From the NCBI GenBank assembly GCA_965201045.1, contig OZ241746.1, positions 2,604,001 to 2,668,000 on the forward strand: a DNA stretch of 64,000 nucleotides, in the 5' to 3' direction. Both the position numbers and the translations under genes were made by a program. This stretch comes from JAPORK01 sp026710285. Lineage in GTDB: Bacteria; Pseudomonadota; Gammaproteobacteria; Pseudomonadales; Endozoicomonadaceae. Below are positions 19,501 to 28,610 of the stretch, one piece after another (position 1 is the first letter of the stretch; every line of letters starts with the position of its first letter). A model generated the notes under the pieces. The model did not search any database. It worked only from the letters and a program-made list of their open reading frames with translations, and was not told where the DNA came from.

Positions 19501-22141
19501 TGTTAAGACAAAGTGATTTGACTGAATGAATTTGTGGATTTATTATGGAAGCTAATACCCATTGTTTCACTGGCTTGTTAAGCACATTAGCCCGGGCAAC
19601 AGCTAGAACAGAGTATTTTCCAGATCTATTTTTTTGATAACTAACCACACATCTGTCAACATCATCATAGGTCGTAAAACTAATGCTTCCATCAGGTAAA
19701 TAAGTTCTTATCACTCTGTCGGTTGCATCATAATTTTGGATTATAGCTGTCTCTTTAGTATGACCGGTTGCATCAATATTATAACTACTCTCTTTTGCTA
19801 TACGACCATATTGGTCATATTGAGTCTTCTGTATTGGCCACCAGTGTCCATTTTGCTGTTTTCCACTTGCATCAATTGCTTCAGAAAAATGGATAAGCGT
19901 TCTTCCGGCACCATCAAAAATAATTTTTTGCTGCAATCCATTGGGCGCTGTTATCAAGACCTGATTCAGTGTTGTTGATATTGTGTAACAGTAGTAAATA
20001 CTGGCTGCAAATATAGTACCAGTAGCACTTTCTGTTTTTATGGGTCTGTCCCATTCATCATAATAATAATGAATAGTATTTGTTCGCTTTGCATTGCTTA
20101 TCCACAGTATCTGATTAGTAAATAAACTGGTAGTGATGTATGGTGAGAACTGATGTTTCTGAGCAGATAATTCAATCGTATTGTAAGTGGTTTTAGTATT
20201 ATTATCCAGACTTTTAATGTAGTAATAATTTTTAACAATCGAATTGAGTGAAGTTATTTTATTCTGATTGTTTGTAAAAATGGTTCGCTTTAACAGACCA
20301 TAGGTTAAGAGATTATCAGGATCATGGTAATAAGAATGGGTTGTGATTAAGCGTTGTTTGCCTGCCTGTTGTATCTGATGATCAAGCACCAGAATATAAC
20401 CACTGCCATTGTGATTCCTTTCTTTGTGGTAATAGTTGTAAGTTGTTAGTGGACCTGTAGAATTTTCATTTACTTTTACATGTGCAGGATACAGAGTAGT
20501 GGATTCTGTTAGTGTACTGAAAGACCATGCATCAGAAACAGGTGGACAAGCAATATTGCCGGTTAACGGACAATAATGCATTACTGTTATGCGTCCATAA
20601 GCATCTTTTTTCCAAATTACTCTTCCTTGTGAGTCATATTTTGCTACTATAGTTATCTTTGCTGATCTGTCTGCCAGATTATTCCATACTTTAGTTTCTA
20701 TCTTTAAGGGTAAACTATAAGTGACAGGTAAGTCAGAAAAAGAGGTGTGTGCACAACCATTGTATTTATCAGTTCGACAAAAAAAATAGTGTGTCTCCGA
20801 CAATCGACGTTTATTTTTATCATTAATTTTCTGATCATCAATAAGAAGATGGTATTTATTATAAGTATAAACTTCCCGGGTTATTCCATTATCTTGTTCT
20901 GTTTTATAAGTATAGTTTACCGATGCCTTAAATAATATATCCTTTGCTGAATCCGCAATAATATTTATTCCCGTATTAAAACCAAGATAGTTGTGTGCAT
21001 TTGAGTTGATTTCGCTATATCTGTAACGATTAATCATTACAGGCTCTCCAAAACCAGGGTTAGCTGTTTTTTTAACAACAACACATAGCGAAGCAGGTGA
21101 TATCGTATATTTTATCGGAACTTTCATTGCATCTTTACAGTTATAAGTGAACAGATTACTTAGCCCGGTTGGATAATTAACCTGTGTAATAAAATGCTTT
21201 ACATAATGAATACGAAGACTGCTTTTTTTCTGATGACTAAAAGAAAGAAGCATAATATGCTGTATTTCATTGTTATTTTGACAGAGCAGTACTGCAACTG
21301 GCTGTCCCTGATTACCACAACTGATCACAGTGATATAATGAGCTGACCTGCGCAATTTGATGAGGTGTTTTTCATCGTCAGTAATTGACTGCAACAGGTG
21401 TGTTCCGGATAGGTAATTGAAATATACACTCCATCCATCCTGCTGTTCAAGACGTACTTCATAACCATCATGATTAAGTGTCTCACGCAGACCGTTGGCG
21501 TAGGTAATAACAAAATGGGTGTTAATATTACCGGAAATGTTAATATCATGAAGCTTATGATACTGTGGCAGCCAGCGACCAAAGGGTTTCTCTTGCAGAT
21601 AAAAATTTTGACCGGAAGAAGTTGTCAGCTGATGTGTTATCAAATTGAAATGTGTCAAATTCCAGCTCCAGCCTGTCCCCAGTCCATCAGGGTCTGCTAA
21701 AGTATTGCTATTATAATTAATTTCAAGATCAATATTGGGACCATGTCCAAAATTACTCAGTAAACTCCCCGTTTTAACATAAGCAGACAGGATGCCTGTT
21801 CGTGGATCAACTGAAGTACCCCATAGCTTTTTAAAATTAAATGCATTAGACCATGGAGCTGTTTCTCCTTCTTCAGATAAATAAGCCTTCTGTTGTTTTT
21901 TATTTTTTTTTATTGCAGGCAGATGCCTGTTTTTTTCCTGGAAAAATAGCTTATCAGATGTTTTAAAACTATTAGTATCATCAGAAGGGTAAATATGCTG
22001 TTGTTTATTTGATGAGTTGCAAAACAGATTGTTTGCATATAATAATAGGAAGATGAATAATATAATACAGTAAAAATTTTTTTGTTTGAATTGAATTAAC
22101 ATAAGATAATAATTTAGATAGTTTGTATTAAACAATTTCAT
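16538..22141 (-). CDS. Secreted RHS/YD-repeat protein 1 with C-terminal papain-like protease candidate tip
   Basis: About 1,867 residues. An N-terminal signal peptide-like segment (NFYCIILFIFLLLYANNLF) precedes a ~1,450-residue YD-repeat region (repeats such as YDGFGRQIAEQDPSGRVIR and YNSLGQLTDTINSVGDR). The RHS core end is RYFVSEDPGGDGYAFGSNNP followed by VMNTDPSG, the motif at which family members are autocleaved. Next is a Gly/Ala-rich hydrophobic stretch of ~110 residues (possible translocation segment), then the tip. The last 149 residues contain CDTGAILL (Cys codon 16985-16987), GNAHIAVVE (His 16709-16711) and IYQFNSDG (Asn 16649-16651), spaced as in RHS protein 2. There is no Shine-Dalgarno at any candidate start; ATG 22102 would give a shorter, cleaner signal peptide. 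No adjacent immunity gene is evident. Confidence 0.85.
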   Translation of the reverse strand: MKLFNTNYLNYYLMLIQFKQKNFYCIILFIFLLLYANNLFCNSSNKQQHIYPSDDTNSFKTSDKLFFQEKNRHLPAIKKNKKQQKAYLSEEGETAPWSNAFNFKKLWGTSVDPRTGILSAYVKTGSLLSNFGHGPNIDLEINYNSNTLADPDGLGTGWSWNLTHFNLITHQLTTSSGQNFYLQEKPFGRWLPQYHKLHDINISGNINTHFVITYANGLRETLNHDGYEVRLEQQDGWSVYFNYLSGTHLLQSITDDEKHLIKLRRSAHYITVISCGNQGQPVAVLLCQNNNEIQHIMLLSFSHQKKSSLRIHYVKHFITQVNYPTGLSNLFTYNCKDAMKVPIKYTISPASLCVVVKKTANPGFGEPVMINRYRYSEINSNAHNYLGFNTGINIIADSAKDILFKASVNYTYKTEQDNGITREVYTYNKYHLLIDDQKINDKNKRRLSETHYFFCRTDKYNGCAHTSFSDLPVTYSLPLKIETKVWNNLADRSAKITIVAKYDSQGRVIWKKDAYGRITVMHYCPLTGNIACPPVSDAWSFSTLTESTTLYPAHVKVNENSTGPLTTYNYYHKERNHNGSGYILVLDHQIQQAGKQRLITTHSYYHDPDNLLTYGLLKRTIFTNNQNKITSLNSIVKNYYYIKSLDNNTKTTYNTIELSAQKHQFSPYITTSLFTNQILWISNAKRTNTIHYYYDEWDRPIKTESATGTIFAASIYYCYTISTTLNQVLITAPNGLQQKIIFDGAGRTLIHFSEAIDASGKQQNGHWWPIQKTQYDQYGRIAKESSYNIDATGHTKETAIIQNYDATDRVIRTYLPDGSISFTTYDDVDRCVVSYQKNRSGKYSVLAVARANVLNKPVKQWVLASIINPQIHSVKSLCLNSDKQPAARIFEITYDGFGRQIAEQDPSGRVIRQRYNSLGQLTDTINSVGDRIHSVYDITGKIVQSWAYPVSGEHYLLSSASYNAAGQLRWSAGEDGKRTFYTYTEDGRLAMVTTPGKHTFTWKYNILGIPVNQFTDNKFQWSCDYDPITLKLQKKTDNTGITTYIYSDDGLLLTLVHAGKNSYSNYQLQWQYDNNRREISATDISGNKIQNSYDGFSRISNVSYISKQKNQAEIIFKPIYDGFSRINSIDYGSQIHRTIHYDTWGNQDQIIDKQGIQLISKWQFRYDINGNIVRLKQTAENSKYSLLYYRYDALNNLVRMTCNGSSGLPLCPRDTAFSGSKLSQPPVIIRQDYTFTLLNSVSAVQETLQNIQQKKTINKITSYLYGNACAPLRLQKISTAWNQHNAVVHNFIYDNSGNMVVDGQENHITYNSMNEISSVLSPAGRQSDYIYDGSGKQVMEKSQFGVSYLFYRGNSLINEKIIDPGENMHITGYLGIAKTTDGLISEYYESSYKGDIIGIFKKQDDRHYRLFKRNIYSPYGMVWSNNATIKPLYQQTLQGFNGERTDPATKWQFLGAGHRTYNPQQRYFVSEDPGGDGYAFGSNNPVMNTDPSGNSPAWLGSIFKWAGYISTLGLSALNQRWANITASVIQAGLSIASMGATAAGAGPAALAGVIAGTAAIGSIPIMAAALPANKGLNIAASIIGMTEMAVTVVAAAESFFTGLCGAMTKRTGYSTIPFCMLKLKTGDWCCAPDSDFFDGFLIGVDEDAMIASISDNLELSIDLLFFENADYSLAINNFLLYKASGLITLGNYFMLDTKEKVEVLWELLRFSPFQTNIACDTGAILLMAYRNSKCMPVTLLTSFLAKRRPYVGTTELLDPNHPYMIALKNILISLRKEGSRKTYNFVRYNLLGQIFANHSGNAAIISGGNAHIAVVEKFKIGLQPWRIYQFNSDGTLDTIQGHYKDISQFFINSRTKEVLINGYIMLD

Positions 22142-22439
22142 GCACAGACTGTATAGAAATATAAAAAACAAACGAACACTATTAATTAAACATAGACTTT
22201 AAGCTCAGTATATACACAGAGAAGAGTAAAAAATATCTGCTGTTATCTTATTATGTATTTTGATTTATTCCATTCATAGCAGGAGAAAAAATTTCAGCTT
22301 TCTTTTCTCAATGGTTGATAAAGTTGTTTTTATAAAGTAGTTATTTTTATTTTTTGTTATTCATGGCATGTTTATCTTTTATTAAAAAAAATGTCTAGTA
22401 CTTTCAATAGAGACCGATATAAAAAAAGCAGACTGTATT

Positions 22440-22621
22440 GAATTAAACTCAATATAGACCTCTTCAACACAGTATACTTTGTTCATTCAGTAATATACAA
22501 CCATTAATAAGTACTGCTCGTGTGCAACTTTTTATACAAAGATTGTAGAATACTCTGAGATTTTAGCAATAATGTGATCCTCTTTAATAAAATACCCAGT
22601 AATATTTTTTTGTATACAAAT
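22440..22621 (-). pseudogene. Broken RHS-tip end downstream of the 670-residue gene
   Basis: One frame reads CTRAVLINGCILLN, parallel to TKEVLINGYIMLD at the end of RHS protein 1, with VFYNLCIKS before it. The nucleotide match to 16490-16620 continues past the stop into the flank (for example CAACCATTAATAAGTAC against TAACCATTAATTAATAC). The frame is interrupted by a stop (TAA within HYC-stop-NLRV). It is either a decayed orphan tip or the lost original C terminus of the 670-residue protein. Confidence 0.5.
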
Positions 22622-24634
22622 TCAATGCATGATTTCATAAGCGATAATACCTTCAGAAATAAACATTAACTGTTTAGCAAAAGGTGTCATAAAACTTTTA
22701 TGAAACAGGAAATAAGTATCATCACCTTGTAACAGGTTAATAGCATAAATACTTCTATTAATTTGTGTAACTATAATGAGTGGTGCTTCACCATCTGCTG
22801 CTTTTATTCCCAGTAGTTTCAAAGCAAAAGATTTGTAGTCTTTTGAATCAGACAACCAAGCATTTCTATACCATAAAACAAATCGATCAGCTAAGTTTTC
22901 CTGATTGAAAGATTTAGCAGATTTTCTCAGATGTCTGAATAAATGAGTGTAATTGTTTATATTAATTAATTCTTTAACTGCTTGAGTATTCAATCGGGAT
23001 AACATCTGGTAATGTTCATTAAAATTAACGACAATAGTTTGTAATGTTTGCTGTGTAAATCTGTTATCTGTTAAATCTCGTTGCTGAATGAATGCCGAAC
23101 TGTTTGAAAAACTATACATACCTGTAGCACAATTATTCATTACAGCCCATTGCTGACAAAAATTCATAAACTTAACTAACATTTTACCAGGTAGTTCATA
23201 TAAAACAGATTTAAGTTCATCAAATAAATATAAAGCTACATCTTGTCCTGAAGAATCTGTACCAATTATTAACAAGTAAGTAGTTACAGAATTGTGATCT
23301 TGTTGATTGGTTTTGATAGCAAAATATAACAGTTCAATATGAACATTCTCATCTTCATCTTCATCTTCATCTTCATATTCATCTTCTGATTGTTCCTGCT
23401 TACTAGCAACCTCCATTTCTACTCTTTTTACAGTATTCTTGATAGTTTCTGCCGTTTTTCTTTCAACCAGATAATATTCCCGTGTGATTTGAAAATCATC
23501 CATTTCAAGTGTATTGGTGACAAAAAAATCAGGCAAACAAATATCGTTTAAATAATATAAAAACTTTATTTCATCATGGGTTTTTATCTCATTAATTTGA
23601 GTCTTTAACTGCTCAAAGCCCTTACTTTTAGAAATGGATAAAATATTTTTTACTATTTTGTTCTGAGCCTGTTTCTCAGGTGGAATATACTTTGAGTTTG
23701 CTCCGAGTTTTATCAATATTGTTATCAGAAAGTCATGTGGTTTTTGTATTGCAATAGGACAGTCGTATTTTCGCATGTTGTCAGGTTCGTCATAAATTGC
23801 CATACCCTCTGTTTGTGGTGAACTGCTTGTTACTATTTCCTGTATTGAAATAGCCTCTTTTGGTTGTGTTGCTATGTAAGCCGGTACAGCAACGGTTTCA
23901 TCTGCAGTGTTTTGACGGAGTGATATCGCCGAATATGCAGGAGATAACTCATCATCAATGTCAATTCCAACATTTTTTGTTTTGGAGCAATCTATACAGA
24001 TGGGTTGTGATTTTTTAGGGGTATTTTTATATTTATGCTTACTCTTAGGCTTTTGATTACATATTACACAGCTGTAAGATCCTGCCTGAGATGTGACAGA
24101 AAAACCTGTCTTGTTTACTATTTTGCTCTGAGATTGTTTCTCGGGTGGGGTATGCTCTTTTTTTACTCTGAGTTTCACCAATGCTGTTGTCAGAAAGCTA
24201 CGAGGGGTTTGGGTTGCTTGAGGGCAGTCGTATTTTAACAGATGGTCAGGATCTTCATAAATTGCCATATTCTCTGTTTGTGGTGAACTGCTTGCTACTG
24301 TTTCCTGCATTAAAACAGTTTCTTTTAATGATGTTGCTATGTAATCAGATACATCAACGGTCATATCACCTGAGGTTTTTTGACAGAGTGACATCTGCGA
24401 ATACGCAGAAGATAGATCGTCATCAAATTCAACTTTAACACTTTGTGTTTTGGAGCAGTTTATACAGATGGGTTGTGCTGTTTTGATAATATTTTTATAT
24501 TTATGCGCATTCTTAAATGTTTGATTACATATTGCACATTTGAAAGATCCTGCCTGAGATGTGACAGAAAAACCTGTCAATACTATTAACAATGCAACTA
24601 GTTTAACTATAAAAAATCTGTCAGTAACTCTCAT
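22622..24634 (-). CDS. Secreted Cys-rich protein with internal duplication; possible degenerate protease tip
   Basis: 670 residues, family unknown. Signal peptide residues 1-28 (VALLIVLTGFSVTSQAG). Residues 20-175 and 177-330 are a tandem duplication. Each copy opens with TGFSVTSQAGS, so the second repeats the end of the signal peptide, and each has two CxxC pairs (CAICNQ...CINC; CVICNQ...CIDC) suggesting a zinc ribbon, then SSSPQTE(N/G)MAIY. An acidic Glu-Asp run near residue 425 is encoded by a 6-base repeat. The C-terminal part has NNCATGMYSF and later INRSIYAINLL, loosely like the Cys and IY-x-FN boxes of the RHS tips, but the His box is not seen. AAGGA lies 8 bases before the ATG. Confidence 0.65.
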   Translation of the reverse strand: MRVTDRFFIVKLVALLIVLTGFSVTSQAGSFKCAICNQTFKNAHKYKNIIKTAQPICINCSKTQSVKVEFDDDLSSAYSQMSLCQKTSGDMTVDVSDYIATSLKETVLMQETVASSSPQTENMAIYEDPDHLLKYDCPQATQTPRSFLTTALVKLRVKKEHTPPEKQSQSKIVNKTGFSVTSQAGSYSCVICNQKPKSKHKYKNTPKKSQPICIDCSKTKNVGIDIDDELSPAYSAISLRQNTADETVAVPAYIATQPKEAISIQEIVTSSSPQTEGMAIYDEPDNMRKYDCPIAIQKPHDFLITILIKLGANSKYIPPEKQAQNKIVKNILSISKSKGFEQLKTQINEIKTHDEIKFLYYLNDICLPDFFVTNTLEMDDFQITREYYLVERKTAETIKNTVKRVEMEVASKQEQSEDEYEDEDEDEDENVHIELLYFAIKTNQQDHNSVTTYLLIIGTDSSGQDVALYLFDELKSVLYELPGKMLVKFMNFCQQWAVMNNCATGMYSFSNSSAFIQQRDLTDNRFTQQTLQTIVVNFNEHYQMLSRLNTQAVKELININNYTHLFRHLRKSAKSFNQENLADRFVLWYRNAWLSDSKDYKSFALKLLGIKAADGEAPLIIVTQINRSIYAINLLQGDDTYFLFHKSFMTPFAKQLMFISEGIIAYEIMH

Positions 24635-24940
24635 TTCTGAGTCCTTATTTTTTTATTGTTGTAACACAAAGTCTGGATAACAGTTATTGCACAGGCGAGT
24701 ATATATCAATTTTTTGATAGTGTTTTTTTAAAGTAGCAACTGAACAGTGCATATTCTTGTATTTTTTATAATTTCTACTATAGTTGGTAACAAAACAGTT
24801 TATGTTTAAGTTGTTGATTTTAAAAAAATATTTTCCTAGAAGTGAAAATTTAGCATTTTAAAATCAATGGATTATTTTATTTGTTTTGCAGGTTTTAAAA
24901 AATATCTGCAGTATTTAATAGCAATATTGAAGTAAAGTTT
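24635..24940. other. Divergent promoter region, no gene
   Basis: 306 bases of AT-rich sequence separate two divergently transcribed secreted-protein genes. No operator or hairpin stands out. Confidence 0.5.
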
Positions 24941-27052
24941 ATGTCATTTGCATGTATGTCTCTGTCAAAAAGGTGGTTTGTCAACTATTGCTCTATTTGG
25001 TTAAGCAGTATATTTCCGGATAAAGCCAAAAAAATTTTGGGCTTATTGCTGTTACCTTTAATGCTGTTTTTTAATATATCTGCCGTTGCTAACAACTTAT
25101 TTTTTGCTGTCAAAACACATAATATAGAAACTATTTACCAGTTAATCAGAGAAAAATGGAATGTTAATATTCAAGACAACAATGGTAACACACCTCTTCA
25201 TGAAGCAATTTATCATGATTTTCCAGAAGGTGCCCGGGTATTAATTAATTCAGGTTCCAACACCAACATCACCAATAAACATTGCATGACTGCTTTTCAT
25301 GTCGCAGCACTTAAAGGAAATGTCAAAATCTTAAACTTATTAATACCTGTTGTTGGTAATATTAATGTTCGGGATAGTGAGGGTAATACAGCCCTTCATC
25401 TTGCGGCTAGTCAGGGACATGAACAATGTGTCAGATTATTAGTAAATTATAAAAAGAATATTGATCTTCTTTCGAATGCTATCACTGATAAAACTGTTTA
25501 TTTAAAGCATAGGGATTTTGATATTAGCAGCAGCAATAACTTCGGTAATACTCCATTACACCTGACTGCAAGAGAAAGACATAGCAATTGTTTTTTCTGG
25601 TTATTAACTGCCAGAGGTATTAAGGTAAATGTCAAACACGGAGATTGGTATAATGTGCTTCAGTCTGCTATAGAAGTAGGAGATGTGAGCTATAATGAGT
25701 TACTATTAACTGATGACTCAGAGCAAACCCAAAACTTGGAAAAGCTTGATCAGACCATATTTTATAAGGCTGTGTTTGCAAAACGTCGGGATAATTTTTC
25801 CCTGTTAATAAACAGCATTGATTATATTCCTGTCAATACTCAAAATACAAATTTGCATACTGCTCTTTGGTATGCTGCTATAAATGGACTTGAAGAATGT
25901 ATTGATCTGTTATTAAAAGTTCGAAATATCGATGTTAACATAAGCGATAACCAGGGTAACAGCCCACTATTTATGGCAGCTGTTAATGGGCATGAAACCT
26001 GTGTGAAAAAGCTGGTGGAGCATGGTGCTGATGCTAATACCAAAAATGTCTATAAAAATACCCCTCTTCAGAGTGCTTGTGCGAAAGGGTTTACAGAAAT
26101 TTTTATTTTTCTGTTAAACCATACAAGCCATGAAAACATCCGTGCTAAAAATTCGCATGGTGACACGATACTACACGAAGCTGCTTTTAGCGGACGTGCA
26201 GAGTGTCTTGCTGCGCTGTTACCGTACCTGACTGCTGATGATATTAATATAAAAGATAGTTTTGGCAGAACAGCACTGCACAAAAGTGCCTGGAAAGGAC
26301 ATACAAAATGTATTGAAATACTTCTACTGTCTAATTTAGCTATTCCCAACACTTTTGATTATGTGAAGCAAAATGAAATTTATGCTGCTGTTGACAACAA
26401 CCATTCGGAATGTATTCCGATATTAGCAAAGGCTGGCGTTGATGTTAACGCCAAAAATGAGCAGGGTTATACAGCTTTGCATGCTGCTGCTGCGAAAGGT
26501 TACGCACAATGTACTCGTGAGTTAATAAAAATAATGAATCCTGAGAGCATTAATGCGAAAAATAAGCTTATGTACACTGCACTTAACAGGGCTGTTGAAA
26601 AAGAACAGACAGAATGTCTTGAAATTCTACTACAGTCTCCCCACATTGATATTAATGCTGTAGATGGTTATGGTAAGACTGCGCTTCATGTTGCTGTCAT
26701 AAGACAAAACAGAGAGTATGTTAAAATGTTAATTAAAGCAGGTGCCGGTGTCTGTAATACAAATACATTTCAACCCACTGTTCTTCATACCGCCTCAGAT
26801 ATAAATCCAGAATATATTGAACTACTATTAGAAAACATAAATGTTGCTCATATCAATATTCCGGATACATACGGCAACACTGTACTTCATAAAGCCGCAT
26901 TCAGGGGAGACTTAAATAGTGTAAAAAAATTAATAAACGCCGGCGCTGATATCGATGTGAGAAATAATCATGGGGCTAAAGTTTTTCACTGTGCTGCTTC
27001 AAATGGGCATGGTGGAGTTGTTGAATATTTATTATCCATTCAGAAGAGGTAG
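24941..27052 (+). CDS. Large exported ankyrin-repeat protein, frameshifted near the 3' end
   Basis: 703 residues. A hydrophobic segment at about residues 32-51 (ILGLLLLPLMLFFNISAVA) looks like a signal peptide with a long N-terminal region, or an anchor; a later start would shorten it. From residue 52 on there are about 18 ankyrin repeats with the TPLHxAA...G(H/K)xxCVxLLL pattern (NTALHLAASQGHEQCVRLL, TALHKSAWKGHTKCIEIL, TVLHKAAFRGDLNSVKKL). After the stop at 27052 another frame continues with YDGNTVHQKVLCGRRRDLAN, a further ankyrin repeat, to a stop at 27197. The last repeat and C-terminal cap have therefore been lost by a small indel near 27040-27060. No strong ribosome site is seen at the chosen start. 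Confidence 0.8.
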   Translation: MSFACMSLSKRWFVNYCSIWLSSIFPDKAKKILGLLLLPLMLFFNISAVANNLFFAVKTHNIETIYQLIREKWNVNIQDNNGNTPLHEAIYHDFPEGARVLINSGSNTNITNKHCMTAFHVAALKGNVKILNLLIPVVGNINVRDSEGNTALHLAASQGHEQCVRLLVNYKKNIDLLSNAITDKTVYLKHRDFDISSSNNFGNTPLHLTARERHSNCFFWLLTARGIKVNVKHGDWYNVLQSAIEVGDVSYNELLLTDDSEQTQNLEKLDQTIFYKAVFAKRRDNFSLLINSIDYIPVNTQNTNLHTALWYAAINGLEECIDLLLKVRNIDVNISDNQGNSPLFMAAVNGHETCVKKLVEHGADANTKNVYKNTPLQSACAKGFTEIFIFLLNHTSHENIRAKNSHGDTILHEAAFSGRAECLAALLPYLTADDINIKDSFGRTALHKSAWKGHTKCIEILLLSNLAIPNTFDYVKQNEIYAAVDNNHSECIPILAKAGVDVNAKNEQGYTALHAAAAKGYAQCTRELIKIMNPESINAKNKLMYTALNRAVEKEQTECLEILLQSPHIDINAVDGYGKTALHVAVIRQNREYVKMLIKAGAGVCNTNTFQPTVLHTASDINPEYIELLLENINVAHINIPDTYGNTVLHKAAFRGDLNSVKKLINAGADIDVRNNHGAKVFHCAASNGHGGVVEYLLSIQKR

Positions 27053-27348
27053 TGGTAATTACCTGATTGATATTAATAGCGCTGACTACGATGGCAATAC
27101 TGTACATCAAAAGGTCTTATGTGGCAGACGTCGGGATCTTGCAAACTATTTAATAAAAAAGTCTCTGTGCAAAAACAAAAATGATACAGATCCTTGACGA
27201 TTATACCGACAGATTTTAGAATTGAGCCTTCTTTTTAAATCTTTTTTCACACTACACAATGAGAGCTGATATTGGCATGACTTTTGTGAACGTTAAAATT
27301 TCAGCCATGTGTTAATATTCAGATCGTTATATTTGAGGGGAAATTCAA

Positions 27349-28494
27349 TTGCTGCAACTGCCACCATTAAGTTTATACATTCATATTCCGTGGTGTATTC
27401 GCAAATGCCCCTACTGTGATTTTAATTCGCATACATCTGGCAATCAGCCGCTGCCAGAAAGTGCCTATATTAACAGATTGTTACAGGATTTTTCAGATGA
27501 ATTACCAGGTGTGCAGGGAAGAACCCTGCAAAGTATTTTTATTGGGGGCGGGACACCAAGCTTGTTTAGTCCGGAGGCTATTGAACGATTATTAAACCAA
27601 CTTGCCATGAAAATTAATTTTTCTGCTGATATTGAAATTACGATGGAAGCAAACCCCGGAACATTTGAACAACATAAGTTTACTGCATTTAAATCTGCAG
27701 GAATTAACCGTTTATCTCTGGGAATTCAAAGCTTTCATGATCACCAGCTTAAAAAGCTTGGGCGTATTCATGGTCGCAAAGAAGCGTTAAAAGCAGCTTC
27801 TTCTGCCCGTAAAGCTGGATTTGATAATATTAATTTTGACCTTATGCACGGGTTGCCTGAACAAACGCCTGCTCTGGCTATGGACGACCTCATTACAGCA
27901 GTATCTTTTGCGCCTGAACATATTTCCTGGTATCAGTTAACTATTGAACCAAATACCGTTTTTTATTCAAAACCGCCCTGTTTGCCTGTTGAGGACGTAC
28001 TGTGGAAAATTCAGGAACAAGGGAGTGAATATTTACAAAAAAACGGATATCAGCAATATGAAATCTCAGCCTGGAGTCAACCAGAGAAAGCCTCCTTGCA
28101 TAACCTAAATTATTGGCGTTTTGGGGATTATATTGGTATTGGTGCCGGAGCACATGGTAAAATAACTGATCTTACTCAACTGCATATCATGCGTCGCAGA
28201 AAAAAGCGTATGCCTTCTGCTTATCTTGCAGATAGCCAGTGTGTAATTGCCGGAGAGAATGTGCTTACAGCATGCGAACTACCACTGGAGTTTTTTTTAA
28301 ATACACTCCGTCTTAAAAAAGGTGTGCTGACTGAAACGTTTAGCCAGTATACCGGACTGCCTTTGTCAGTAATCGAGGCTTCTGTTGAGCAGGCTCAACA
28401 AAAAGGGTGGATGGAAAAGGATAAAAATCGTTTACAGCCAACAGAAACAGGTAATCGTTTTTTGAATGATTTGCTGGCTGTATTTATGCCTTGA
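27349..28494 (+). CDS. hemW: HemW, radical SAM heme chaperone
   Basis: 381 residues, close to the 378 of E. coli YggW/HemW. The radical-SAM cluster motif Cys-x3-Cys-x2-Cys is at the N terminus (HIPWCIRKCPYCDFNSH), followed by FIGGGTPSLFS, EANPGT and GVNRLSLGIQSF-like (GINRLSLGIQSFHDHQL) blocks. HemW was long annotated as an oxygen-independent coproporphyrinogen oxidase but binds and transfers heme to target proteins. The start is an unusual TTG at 27349, supported by GAGGGG 8 bases upstream; no ATG lies near the family start. It stands alone, without the rdgB neighbour common in relatives. Confidence 0.93.
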   Translation: MLQLPPLSLYIHIPWCIRKCPYCDFNSHTSGNQPLPESAYINRLLQDFSDELPGVQGRTLQSIFIGGGTPSLFSPEAIERLLNQLAMKINFSADIEITMEANPGTFEQHKFTAFKSAGINRLSLGIQSFHDHQLKKLGRIHGRKEALKAASSARKAGFDNINFDLMHGLPEQTPALAMDDLITAVSFAPEHISWYQLTIEPNTVFYSKPPCLPVEDVLWKIQEQGSEYLQKNGYQQYEISAWSQPEKASLHNLNYWRFGDYIGIGAGAHGKITDLTQLHIMRRRKKRMPSAYLADSQCVIAGENVLTACELPLEFFLNTLRLKKGVLTETFSQYTGLPLSVIEASVEQAQQKGWMEKDKNRLQPTETGNRFLNDLLAVFMP

Positions 28495-28610
28495 CTGATA
28501 CCAATGTCTTCTGCACTGGCAGATACACTTGAATAAACACTACCTGTTTTTGGTTATCTGCCAACCACTTAAAACTTAATTTACAGTTATTTTTTTACAG
28601 AAAACAAATT

